Shown here in pieces: positions 12,201-25,400 of a stretch of 64,000 bases of DNA. The notes beneath the pieces are model-generated. The model saw only the letters and a program-made list of their open reading frames with translations, was not told where the DNA came from and searched no databases. This DNA is from Eucommia ulmoides (taxonomy: Eukaryota > Streptophyta > Magnoliopsida > Garryales > Eucommiaceae). The first letter of the stretch is position 1. Each line of letters begins with the position of its first letter. The stretch is from NCBI GenBank assembly GCA_016647705.1, contig CM028329.1, positions 16,736,410-16,800,409 of the forward strand. The letters run 5' to 3'. A program made the position numbers and the translations under genes.

Positions 12201-15200
12201 AGCAGTGAATAGAGGCTAAAAAAGAAGCAAAAGAATTTGAATAACAGGAGTAAACAAAATCTAGTATGTGAGTGGACTTACGAATGCGTTGAGGATAGTG
12301 AGGAGGAGGATCCACAATCTCAGAAGGTGTTTGGTAGGCTGTTGGAGGGGAAGGAACATTAGAAGCATCAGTACCTGCAAAACTAACAACGCAAACCCTG
12401 CGAGAATAATGTAGAGAGAGGAGGTGCAATAGGAACATGAGGTCGAGAAGCAAGAGGTGGATCAGTATCTGTAGTCCATGGATTTTTGAGGAGATAAACT
12501 ATTTGTATCATCAAAGAAAGGATCAATAGATTTGAGACCAAATTTAGTCAAGTTGTGTGCATTAGTAGGAATGGAGAAGAAAGATATATGCTCAAGAAAC
12601 ACAACATGATGTGACACATTTAGTTTTCATGCAACTAGATCAAAACAACGATATCCCTTTTGTCCCTCACCATAATCTAGAAAGACACAAAAGGTAGAAC
12701 GAGAAGATAACTTACTACACTCTACACTCGGTTGAAGAACAAAACAAGTTTACCCAAATACTCTAAAGGAAGAATAATTCGAAGCATCGCCATACAACTT
12801 TTTGAATGCAGACAACATGAAGAGTGAGAAGATGGGATCTTTTTAATTAAGTTTATAGCAGTAAGGACTGTTTCTCCCCAAAATGCCCTAGGAATACAGG
12901 TAGACAATAAGACGGAACGAGCAGTTTCAACAATGTGCCTATGTTTCCTTTTAGCAACACCATTTTGTTCGGCATTGTCAGTACAAGAGGTTTGGTGACA
13001 GTTCCATCTAAAGCAAGCAATTCAGAGAAAGAAATAAATATGTCCTTTCCACCCAAATCACATCTTAAGCACTTGATAATAGCATAATATTGGGTCTTAA
13101 CAAGAGCTCCAAATGTTTGAAAAATACCAAAGACTTCAAAACGGCGTTTCGTAAGATAACCCCAACAATAACGAGTGTAATCATTAGTAAAAGAAACATA
13201 ATATTTGGGTCTCCCTTTTGTAACAATCAAGGAAGGTCCTCACACATCAGAGTGAACCAGATCAAACGATGCAAGAGAAGAAGAAACACTTCAACTAAAA
13301 GATAAAGCAGAAAATTTTGCCAATTTACAACCACAAAAATCGGAAATATCATAAGTTGATAAATTACCTAATGCACCTGTAGACACTAACTACTTTAAAC
13401 AATATGTTGAAACATAACCAAGACGAGAATGCCATCAATAAAAACTAAAAGAAGAGAAAGTTTAAAGAAAAAAGACGAGTCAACATTCAAAATTGCAACA
13501 CTTGGTACTCTTAGCTCATTCAAATGTATAATCCTCCCTGCGTACGGCCCGTCCTAATCAGCTTCTAGAAATACGGATCTTGTACATGACAAGAAGTAGA
13601 AGAGAAAAGGACTAAGTAACCAAAATCACATAATTAGCCAGTGAAAAAAAGATTCAATGCAAGATTGAGAATATTATCAACACTTGAAAAAGATATCCAA
13701 GGTGTGACAACAGAACCAATGCATGTTAACGGCATCGGAGTAACATCAACAGTCATAACAGATACAGATGATGTAGGATTTAAATAAATAAAAGACGACA
13801 AATCAGGTGACATATGATTAGAGGCACCAGAATCTAGGACCCATATGAAGGAAGACATACCTGAAGAATTAGAGGGTAACAAACCTACTGAGGAAGCAAC
13901 AGACATAGCATGTGGCTGTGTGGTAAGGAACTTTTGAAACTGCTCAATAAGGGCGGCCATTGCGGGATTAGAAGATGTTGGGTCTCCAAAACCAAATGAA
14001 TTAGATGAGGCTATAGTTGCTGTAGTATTAGGCTGTGGACGCCTCTACGGCCATTTTTTAAATTGATTGTCAGATTTCCATGGGCTACTGGTTGTTTGTT
14101 GTTGTTGTTGTTGCTATTGCTGCATTCCACTCAACTTAGTGCAATAAATCTTCCAATGGCCCTTGTGCTTACAGAAATTGCATTCATCAAAAGTAGGCCT
14201 CGAATAAGACTTGTTTTGATGATATGAGGATGGTTTGGAATGAATGGCCGGAACAGATAGACTAGGCATTTAGAGAATTTTTTTTTTCTCTGATTGCGAT
14301 TTGAAGCATACCTTATCGGCCAATAGCTCACTAACCATTGAGTCAATAGAAGGAAGAGGGTTACGGTGTAGAATTGTGCCACAAAGTCCCTCAAAATCAT
14401 CACGTAACGCAATAAAAAATAGGACCAAACTTTGTTCTTCTCTACGAGCAATGTACGAGGTACACACTCGTAATTTTGCCGATTTCGAGAGGACCAATTG
14501 ATCCCAAAGATCAATCATAGTGAATTAGAATTCATGAATACTGTTGGAAAATCGAGTTTTAATTGGAATTCCAATATTCTAGCATATAGGAGTGATTTTA
14601 GGAACAAATCTATTACATATTTGTATTCCCTGTTTATGGGGATTTATTTATGTCAATAGGAAGATTTAAGCCCCGTTTGACCCAACCCAGAAATTTTGGA
14701 ATTGATGTTTGGGAATGCGTTTGGCAAACACAAAACTCAACCCAACCCAAAAAATGAGAATTGATTCTCAAAATCCTAAGAAAACGAGAAAAAAAATTGT
14801 TTTTTTTTTTTGCCCAACTCAACCCATCCAACTTTAGGGACACGCTTGTCATTTTTTGAAATGTCAATGAGACCCTTGTTCGAATTTCATCCCACTCATT
14901 TCCGAAACCCTTCATTTTTTTGACATCTCTAATGTGTTTGTCGTTCTCCTCGTACTCGCTTCCTTGCCATCGCCATCGACCTAGACCTTGCCGACCGTCA
15001 CCACAACTTGTACCATCGTCGCCGTTGCTCATTGTTGCCCAGCTCTACCACCGCTGTTGTCCAAACTTGAGCCTCCACCATCGTCGTTGCCCAGATCCGA
15101 AACCCGTTGCCCCGATTCGCAGCCCTTCCACCATCGCCGATCACATGCAACACCATTGATGTTGCTGCCAACCAAATCCGCCTTCATCAATGTTGCCGCC

Positions 15201-18200
15201 AACCATTTCCGACGTTGCCTTTCTTCATCTCCGACATCACGCTAGATTTGCAACTCAGATCCCAAACCCTCAGGCTCGTCTTTGTCTGACGTGCTGCTGT
15301 TAGGATTTCGAAACCCTTGAATTTCTCCCGCCGCCGCCGCCTCTGTCTTGGTAGTCGCCTCGATTTCGATTTCATTGTTCAAATCGATTTAGGGTTTGAT
15401 TCTTAAATTTGGTTTAGGGTTCGATTTTGATTTCATTGCTCAAATCGATTTAGGGTTTGGTTCTTGATTTTAGTTTAGGGTTCGTTCTTGAATTCTGAAT
15501 GATTTCTTGGCGATTTTGGTGTTTAAAACAATTGATGTTCAATTGGGTTTTGCATTTTGAAGTATGATTCTTGTGAAAGAACTTATTTATGATATCAAAG
15601 TTTGTTTATCTTTGAGCTTGAGCTGATATATCTATTTATTTCTGTTACCAAATATGATTCTGTTCCTAGCACAAAAAAAAATTTATCGTTACCAAACGCA
15701 ATTCTATTCCCTGAAAAAAACAAAATTCTCAATTCAACTCAACCCAACCCATCCCAATTGGGTCGAGAAAAGTGGGAATACTAACCAAACGCCACCTCAA
15801 TTTCCTATTTCGTTTCCTGATTTTTAGGTTAGATTAGTTTCCTATTCAGTTTTCTGATTTTTAGTCGAAATTAGTTTTATTCTCCGGTATAAATCTGTGT
15901 ACCTATTCATTCGATTAATTATTGGAATTCCTAATTTTTCCACATGGTAATTGAATTTCTGGAAATTGAATTTCAGTTTGGCCTGCATTGCCATATGTCT
16001 AGTTAGTCGGCCTTCATTGCCGCAGGCCTTAATTGCCAACCCTTTCGAACCTACTATTCACCTCAAACAAAATGTCAGAAATCTCAGAAACACCAACCCT
16101 CACCACCACTGCTGCCACTACTACCACAGAAGAACCCACGTACCATCAGACCACTGGGGAATTGCAAAATCTCCAAGCAGCGTACTGGTTAAATGGAAAA
16201 AACTACTTGAAGTGGTCTCAAGTAGTCAGGACGGTTTTAAAGGAAAAAGGAAAATTGAGTCATCTTCTTGATACTGGACCTAAAGAAGGAGATCCCAAAT
16301 TCAATGCTTGGGATGAAGAGGATTCTATGGTTATGTCTTGGCTATGGAATTTGATGTTGCCTGAGATTAGTGACACATGTATGTTCCTGTCTACCGCAAA
16401 GGAGATATGGGATACAGTTCAGCAGACATATTCGAAGGTTAAAGATGTAGCTCGAATTTATGAAATTAAAACAAAAATCTCTGTCACTAAACAAGGAGGC
16501 CGATCAATCACAGAGTATGCAAATATCTTGAAGAATTTGTGGCAGGAAATGGATCACTACCAATGCATCGAGATGAAGTGCAGTGCGGATACAACCGCTT
16601 TAAAGGTTTTTATTGAAAAGGATTGAGTTTATGATTCCCTCGCAAGTTTAAATGTGGAGTTTAACCAGGTGAAGATTCAAATACTGGGAAAGGATGAGAC
16701 ACCATCCTTAAACGAGGCAATTTCCATCATCAATGCGGAAGAAAGTCGAAGGGGGGTCATGATTGATCCTCAATCGGTTGAGGGATCAACAATGTTAGCG
16801 AGAAAAGAAAATTACGCGAGCTCAAGGTCCAAACCTAAGAAAATCTCGACTAATTCTGAAATTGGGAAATCAGATTTGCAGGCCAAAAACAAAGACAATC
16901 TTTGGTGTGCCTACTGCAAGAAACCTTGCCATACCAAGGAGCAGTGTTGGAAGCTTCATGGAAAACCACAAAGCTCTTAATGGAATAGAGGACCAAGAAA
17001 CGAAACTCAGCCTCAAAACTCTCAGAGAGGCCAGGCGTATGTGACCCAATCCAACGAGCACAACTCAAATGATGCCTCGAATCCTAGCAATGAAGAGCAC
17101 AACGAAATCAGCAAAGAGGACATTAACAGGCTAAGGTCACTTTTGGATTCATTAAAGAAACCTCCAGGTATCCGTTCCTTAGCAAAGTCGGGTAAGATAA
17201 ACTACTCCTATGCTTTAAGTGCCTCAGACTTAGATTTTCTCAATTCTTGGGTAATAGACTCTGGGCGACCATATGACAAATTCCTCACACAAATTCCTCA
17301 CATATAAACCCAACCCTAGCAATAGGAAAATAACCATGGCTGATGGGTCCTTGGCTACTGTTGCATGCCAGAGAGACATTTCCTTGAGTCCATCCCTTGT
17401 CCTTAAAAATGTTCTCTATGTACCTAGGTTGTCTGCCAATCTTGTGTCCATTTATAAACTGACAAAAGATCTAAACTGTAGTGTGGTTTTTTCCCCTATT
17501 TCCTGCCTATTCCAGGACCAGGTTATGAAGAGGACGATTAGACATGCTAAGGAGAGGAATGGCCTTTACTATCTTGAGTTACCAAGTGGCCGAGTAAACA
17601 ATGGGACTGAACAATCACTTTCTTTTTTATCCAACGATATTCATTCCAATAAAGACCAAATTTGGCTTCATCATTTCCGACTTGGACATCCTTCCTCCAG
17701 TACTCTTCATGTCATGTTTCCGTCATTATTTAAGAATATTGATGTAAACCTTTTCCATTGTGATGTTTCTGAGTTCGCTAAACATTGATGTGTTTCCTTT
17801 CCTTTGAGTAATAAAAGAACTACCATTCCTTTTTCTTTTATTTCAAAAGAATGTTCCAAAAACCTTTTGGGGGGAAGTTGTTCTCACTGCTACTCACTTA
17901 ATAAATCGTATCCCAACTCGAGTCTTGGATTTTTGAAGTCCATTGGAGGTGTTCTCTCAGTTTTTCCCAGATTTCAATATGTCCACTAAACTGGTTCCTA
18001 AAGTTTTCGAGTGTGTCACCTTCGTTCATGTTCACTCTAATGGTCGGGGTAAGCTAGATCTGAGAACTACCAGATGTGTTTTCATAGGTTACTCAGCCAC
18101 ACAGCAAGGATACAAGTGCTACAATCCCGCTACTCATAAAACTTATGTGTTGGCTGATGTAACATTTGTTGAACACGAGAGTTATTTTTCTCAACCTTAT

Positions 18201-21200
18201 CTTCAAGGGGAGACCTCACCTATGAAAGATAAGGACTTGTTTTTAAGAGAGCCTTCCATTCTAAAGTCAAACCCCTCGTCTGTACTAAATGTGTCATCTG
18301 TTCTCACTCAATTGACCCCCCCAGTTCCAAAGATGGAGTCAAAAATGAGTCAGAAAATGGTGACCTTGTTCCAGAAAATATCCCTCACCCTGTCACCGAG
18401 ACTAATCATGATTTTGTCCTCGAAGAGTCACCACAACCGGTGAATCCCATTGTTTATTCAAGAAAGGGAAGGCCCATGACCAATCCTGTGCATGCTCAAG
18501 AGGCCGAATTATCACCTGGGAATAAGGTAAACCCTTCCACTGGAATTTCACCTACTGTCCTTTCATATCGTTTTGTTTCATTGCTCGAATATTCTAATTG
18601 GTACTGTTTTGTAAAGTTAGACTCCATGTACAACCTTGATAGATGTTCATAGATCTGTTTGGCATATTCATATTTCACCAATTGTATACCAATCAAATGA
18701 TCAATAGAGTTGTTGATCCAAGTGATAATTTTTGAATTGTTTGCCTACCAAGCGTCGAATGAAGCTGCATAATTTTTAGCTTTTTTATCATCACGTTTAA
18801 CCAACGTACCGCTAATATAACCCCACACCTTTTTTTTTTTTGAGAAAATTTTTCATCACTTAACTCCAACATGAATTTTTTTTTCATTCAATCGCATACT
18901 AATAAATTGAAGCGAATTATCCCTTTCAGACGCCATTATGAATACCAGCAAAAGGAAGTCAAAAGGAATTTGAAGGACATAGAAAATCAGATTCTAGAAG
19001 CCGATATGATGATTTGCTGTAGAAAAACCAAATCAGAAAGTACGAAAGCCAAAATTGTACGAACCCCACAAATTATAGTTGTATGGGAGCCAAACTATAC
19101 GGACGCGGGGACTGTTTGGATGCCAAAAATTTTATTGTCATTGTGGATGAGATCAAACTTCCTTGCATCAGATTAGGCTCTAGATACCATGTTAAGATAA
19201 ATAAATAACATAGAATTCAAAGAGAAAAGAGAAAAAGAGACTAGCATTCATTATTACGAATAATGAATACAAAGAGTACAAGAAAAAACCTAGCAAAGAT
19301 AATTTATATACGCTTACAATAGAAAAAACTAGAAAATAAAGAAAAGTCTATTCTACCCTTAATACTAAATAAATATAATAACTCTAATACTCAGGTAGCA
19401 TTTGGTAGCATGGAATGTAATCCTAAGAATTTGAATTGGAAATGAATGCATGTCAACTATTAGATGTATGTGTTCAAGTCTAATTTCAATTCCAAAGCTC
19501 CAATTTATGGCATTTGAACATCCTAGAAGGTGGGTTGTCTAGATTTGTAGAACACCGGCACTATTAAACAACAAAAAAGAAAAAAAAAAAAAAGTAAAAG
19601 AAGGGGGGGGGGGGGGGGGAGGCATAATAAACAAGCTTACCTCACTCACTGCCGCACCATAATTTAAGTATCGCATGGAATTGAAGTCAGGCACATAGTA
19701 TGAATGTGCTGATAAGTTCACAGCTTGAAGATGTGCCTGATTTTAGAAAATAAAAAAGAATAAGATATCAAAATTTAAAAGAAAACAGCTGAATATACAA
19801 AAGCGCACATCAATGAGCAGGAGTGTTTAGGGAAAGAAAATGTTCTCTACTACATTTAAGAGTGCCTGTGTACAGATATTGGTATTTAAGATTTCATGTG
19901 TAAATGACATCTCTTCAACCCCCGTTTCCCTAACTCGATGAATCCACTTGCTCAACTGAAAACGTTTGAAGTCATTATGATTTTTAGGAATAATCTCAAG
20001 TGATGTTGTGATTAATTCACAGGAAAACAATCCCTACATTAAGAAATTATCATGACAAACTTTCCATTTTCCATTTGATGCGAGTCTTTAAAGGTAAACA
20101 ATTTCAAATATTGTGAATTCAACTAACCTATGATCCTGTCATAACTAGGATATTACTACTCTTGTCTTTCAACTTAGTTATCGTTCTTATCCTTGAACAA
20201 GCATAATCTCAGCAGACCAAATAGAAACCTACATGAAAGTCAAATTCAAAACTTCTCTAAACATTCATGCGTACTTGAAATGTCTTTTGAGAGAATTTGG
20301 CTTGTTTAATAAGAAAATTGTATGATCTCTCTAAAACAGAAAAATGTGAAAGAGAAAGTGAAGCTACGGCCAAAAAAAAAAAAAAAACAAGAAAGATAGA
20401 GGCAGAAAAGAGAGAGAGAGGGAGATAAAAATAAACTGAAAAATAAAATATATATTTTATTTATCCAATCCACTAGACTTGACAGAGTGTTTCTGGATTA
20501 GACTTTGATCTACTCCCTTAATAAGATTCATAGGAATTTTGTAATTAGAGTTGACCTTACACTTCACAACCCCAAATAAAGGAAGAGTTGAGAAACTCTG
20601 GAGGTGCAAATACAGAATGACAGGTTCCAGTAATTACTTAATTATCATTTGACAAATACATGTTTTATCCATCCCTCACGAAGAAAAGTCATGACACTGA
20701 CACGGCATTAATTATAAGAGGTAGCACAAATCAAGCAACATCGTGTAACAAAGGAGAACGTTTTCATCAAGTTGTTTTTCTCTCGATATAGTATAACTTC
20801 CAGTAGAGAATGTAGCTACCTGGAGAATGAGAGAATCCCATTTAACAGAACCCATTTCTTTCCTCAACTTCTCCTTAAGAGGACTTAGCCTCTCAACCAA
20901 GATATTGCAACAGAGTCTTACTGCTTCACAGCTTGATTCAGACGTAGTGCTTCCAGCGGTAAACCCCCCTTGTATCAAGCTCAAGGTGTCAGATTGTATG
21001 ACCCGTACTTTCTCCAACAACTCTTCACTTCCATCACATTGAATCGAACCGAGAGAAAATGCAGTCATCTGTTTTACTTTCGTCCAGAGCCCTTGGCCGA
21101 GCTCAATCCCTCCAACTTCCACAACGATTGAACCATCCCACAGAATGCTTACTTTTCCAGGGGTTGGCCTAAGGCACACCTCATGCACAATAGGAACCCG

Positions 21201-22420
21201 AGAAATACCCTTTTTTAACCATCTATTACAACGGTTAAACTCCTTCACCATTTCAATCCTCTGATCAAAGTCCGAAGACATGCCCAACTTATCCCAAATT
21301 GAAGGCAAAGTATACTCTAGTGGTTCACCTGAACTATCTTGGTAGAATACATTGAGGCTATCAAATGTGTGAAGATTTATGCTTCGGACCGAATCTACAT
21401 CCATTGAAACCAGAGATGCTACATGTTCTAACACAGCTTCAGCAATAAAAGATCCCTGTACCTCCCCAGGGCCCCGCATTGCAGATTTGCTAGAATGGTT
21501 CGTCTTGCATACCCTAATATCAAAAGATAAAGCCCCCCAATTGTACTTTTTAAGTGCACCCATAATGTTCCATGGCATCATGGGGCTAATATCTGGTGAC
21601 ATGCCAGCATTTATTAAAATATTAAGGTCTAAGGCAGTGATTTTTCCATTTGATTTGAATCCAACGTTGTAGGTAATCTTCATTGGGTGCCTTCCACCTG
21701 CCATTATCATATCGGTCTTGCGATTGAGATATATGCGGACAGGGCGGCGTAATTTGTGTGCTGCGAGTGCACATGCTGTGGCGACCTGAGACATCATATA
21801 AACCACATGTAAGCAGCACAATATTCTCAAGTAAAGAAAAGGATATACCAAAAACTTGACTTCTGTACAAGAAACTGATATTAGACTTAAAAATTGAACA
21901 TGTCATTGGACAAATCCACCTTTTAAGTGTGTTTATGTGTGCATCTTTATCTTAATCTGTGTGCGAGAGAGAGAGAGAGAGAGATCCTGAATTTTACAGA
22001 AATAAAAAATGATGAGATGTTACTGCAGTTCAGAATCTTGGATATACAAGCACTAATACTACCATTCAGAGTCCGAAAATTTTACATGCATTGGCTGTAA
22101 AACATTGTAATCCTAGAATATCAGAATATATAGAAGAAAATCTATGGTTATAGCTTAACAAGAACATTTTTTTAATTAAGCAAAGACAAATAAAGTGAAT
22201 GATCTTCTTTATCTGTAAATTTCAGTTCAAACATGTATCTGACACCAGATCTGACTCTCTTTTTGGGGGAAAAAATGGAATGTGATTACTTCTTTAATTT
22301 TCTCGCTGAACAAAGTTCATATCTCATCAAGAACACAGCTTAACAATCTTGGAAGGTAGATAGCACTTTTTTCTTTACTTCTTAATTTATTTACTGTTTT
22401 TGTTTTTGTTAAATTTTTTT

Positions 22421-22468
<48 letters not shown>

Positions 22469-25400
22469 TTTTGTAGAGAGTAGATTGTTAGGAATTGTGT
22501 AAATGAATACTCACAGGCATTGCTCTTATCGCCTTGCCTCCAAAGCCTCCACCAACTCTTTTTGTTATCACACGGACATTATGTTCAGGAATACCAAGAC
22601 ATTTTGCAATTACACTGTGTGCAAACTCAGGGCACTGAATTGAACTGTACACCACCATGCAGTTGTCTTCCTCTGGTATAGCAAGGGCTGTTTGTGTCTC
22701 CATATAAAAGTAGTATTGTGACCCTAGTTTTATCTGGATGGATATCACAATTACCAAAATATCAGATTAATATATTTAAATATAAAAGGTACAAAACTAA
22801 CTTCTAGAGAGAGAGACACTACCTCGGCAGATAGAATCTTGCTATCAGCTTCAGCCATTCCCTTGTTGTAATCGCCAACCTTCGTTGGATATAGAAAAGG
22901 AGGGACCTCAAAAACGCTTGATCGCTCAACAGCCTCTTCTACGGTTAAAATGGGTGGTTCTAAATTTTCAACTTCATAATCAATGACGGCCATGTCTGCT
23001 GCCAAATCCGCATGCTTCTGTGTATCCGCAATCTAAAGAATCGGTAACAATATTAGACGTGCAAACCACTGAAAGAATTACTTCAGGCTGCGTTTGGATA
23101 GGTTGATTTGAAATGAATGGATTTACAATTGAAAATTACAACTTGAATTTAGAATCTATACTAAGACTTGAAATATAATTTAGGCATTCATTTTTATTTT
23201 TGGTATCATTATTGGGCCTTAAGAGCCCATTTACATCCTTATTAATTTAATTTAGCCCACTCCTGTGGCTATATAATTAGGGGAATAAAACTCATTCTGA
23301 ATATACAAATACAATACAAAAACATTATTCTCCTCTTTTCTTATATCCTTTTAAGACAATAATATCAACAAACTAAAAACATACATTTATGGGTCTAAAT
23401 AGAAAAAACTGAAATGACTTGGTGAAAGAAAGATATTCAAAATCCATCCTACATTTTTTTTTTCTTTTTTTTTTTTGTAAATAAAAACATTTAAATCCCT
23501 TGATTTCAAATCTGATAATAATAAACTGAGGCAAAAATTATGGAAGTATGAAATTACCACAAAAGCAATACGCTGGCCAGCACACCTGGTAATATCATCC
23601 GCAAATAAAGGTTCAAATCCAAATATGGTTTTAGACCCTACATTCTCCCCTCCTTTTGGGATATCTTTGAAAGAGATAACATTGGTGACTCCATCTGGTA
23701 GCGTAATAGACCTAAACTTGAGATCTTTTACCCATGCCAAAGGCTTCGTGCTGTAAATGAATGCTCCGTGGAGGCAGCTTGTTGGTGACGGGATATCATC
23801 CACAAACACAGCTTCACCTGTGTGATTTTCCAAGAAAATTACTAGAGAAAAAACAAAACAAGAGTTCAAAGATAAATATTGCAAAAACATCTCACCAATT
23901 AGAAGTTCAAACAAAAATATGGTAGAAAGGATTAATTATGGAGGTGGGGGGGTGGCTGGAGGCTTGACACAATTCTTGTAGAAACAGATTGAGACTAAAC
24001 ATGTAAATTCAGTTGATCAGTTAACTGATTTATTTACTAAACCGTTAGGGGCGCAACGATAAAGTATATTTGTAACAAGTTTGGAGCATATAATATATAT
24101 GCTCCAGCTTGAGGGGAGTGTTAAAGGGATATTTATGTCTTTCCAGTATTGTTTAGGGTTTTCTGTATTGTTTAGGGTTCCATGCATTATTTCTTAATTT
24201 CTATTATAAATAGAGGGAGAGACTAACACAAGGGTTAAGCCTTCTCATTCTTGTTACCTTTAACAGTTTAATTAGATCTAGAGGGTGTAAAATTTAATTG
24301 CCTACTTACCCCCACCCCCCGGTTATATTTATGATATGGTAGAAAGGATTAATTATGATTGACTAAACCTAACATTTGTTTGTTTTTTTTTTGGGGGGGG
24401 TGGGGAGGCTTGCCACAATTATTGCAGAAGCAGATTGAGACTAAACATGTAAATTCAGTTGATTAATTAGTTAATTTATTTATTAAAACGCTGGGGCTCC
24501 AGGATAAAGTATATTTATAAGAAGTTAGGAGCATATAATATATATGCTCCAACTTGAGAAGGAGTGTTAAAGAGGTATTTATTGATAAAGATATAAATAC
24601 TTGATTATCGCCTAATTATTATTACCTAATTATAGGAGATTAATTAGATTAATTGTAATAAACATTTAGTTTGAAAAATCCACTTGCAACCAACGACATT
24701 TTGGGACAGATGAGATGGAACAAGGTCCCACGTCCCGTTCCGAACAAGAGCATTATACTCCTCAGACATGGCCTAACGCCATTTGGGATCTTTGATAGCC
24801 TGGGTCAATGTAGAAGGTTCAAGGTCCGGGTTAGTGGAAAGTTGTGCAATGAGATTGAGCTTTTGGATTGGTTTGTGGATATTATTTTCGGAGAGATCAA
24901 AGATGAGATTGGAGAGACAACTCTTTGTTAATCAGCTTCTCATAAAGTTCATCAAATGATATTGTGGTATCTCGTGCATTAATAACATCAACAATGGGTT
25001 TGTAGTCACCATCAAGTCCATCAAGAATTTTCTCAATGAAGTCTTCGTCGTCCATAGGCTTGCCAACGAGGGCAAGCTCTTAAGTCCGAGTTTTGATGAA
25101 TTGCATGTATTCTGAGATTGTTTGTGACCCTTTGTTTGCATGCTTAATTTGATCCTTAATCTGCTTGATGTGACAGCGAGATGGCCTTGCATAAGTGTTG
25201 GCGAGAATCGTCCAAGCCTCACGAGATGTTTTGCATTGAGTGATGAGAGGAATAATAGTTTGCGAGATAGAACCCACTAGTGCTCCAAAAATTAATTTGT
25301 CTAGACGAAGCCATGTTAGATATTCTGGATTGGAAATGACAGTTTCATTGACGGTGATCATAGCAGGTGGTGCCGAGAGAAATCCGTCAATAAATTGTTG

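Larger units (their letters stand above)
14542..18585 (+). mobile_element. Copia-C: Ty1/copia element inserted in Copia-A in the opposite orientation, 3' half deleted
   Basis: It starts with an LTR-like TGTTGGAAAATCGAGTTTTA at 14542, interrupted by a GC-rich insert (14670-15796). The LTR continues to about 15945, where CCACATGGTAATTG may be the LTR end and a poor primer binding site. Gag begins at 16072. The element stops abruptly near 18585, at the KQYQLE codons of the Copia-A gag, with no reverse transcriptase, RNase H or 3' LTR. It is a truncated derivative, not an intact insertion. Its right junction is approximate. Confidence 0.75.
10330..19393 (-). mobile_element. Copia-A: complete-boundary Ty1/copia retrotransposon in intron 7, degenerate
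   Basis: LTRs of about 204 bp lie at 10330-10533 and 19190-19393, flanked by a perfect 5-bp target duplication GGTAG (10325-10329 and 19394-19398). On the minus strand the 5' LTR is followed by a tRNA-Met-type primer binding site, TGGTATCTAGAGCC (19189-19176). A purine-rich GAGGGGAAA precedes the 3' LTR. Between them are gag, zinc knuckle, protease, integrase, reverse transcriptase and RNase H in copia order, all broken by stops and frameshifts. The two LTRs differ by roughly 15% by eye, indicating an old insertion. The element lies in the same orientation as the host gene and hosts Copia-C and a MITE. Confidence 0.9.

Noticed and set aside
10534-14518. Open frames that could be read as host integrase or reverse transcriptase genes
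   Set aside because: They lie between two LTRs with a target duplication and contain stops; they are parts of Copia-A.
14920-15375. Overlapping short frames in the GC-rich block, both strands
   Set aside because: High GC content reduces stop codons, so many frames stay open by chance. None shows a conserved protein pattern.
15380-15490. Possible interstitial telomere repeats (TTTAGGG)
   Set aside because: Only a few isolated TTTAGGG words occur within a longer repeated phrase, not a tandem array.
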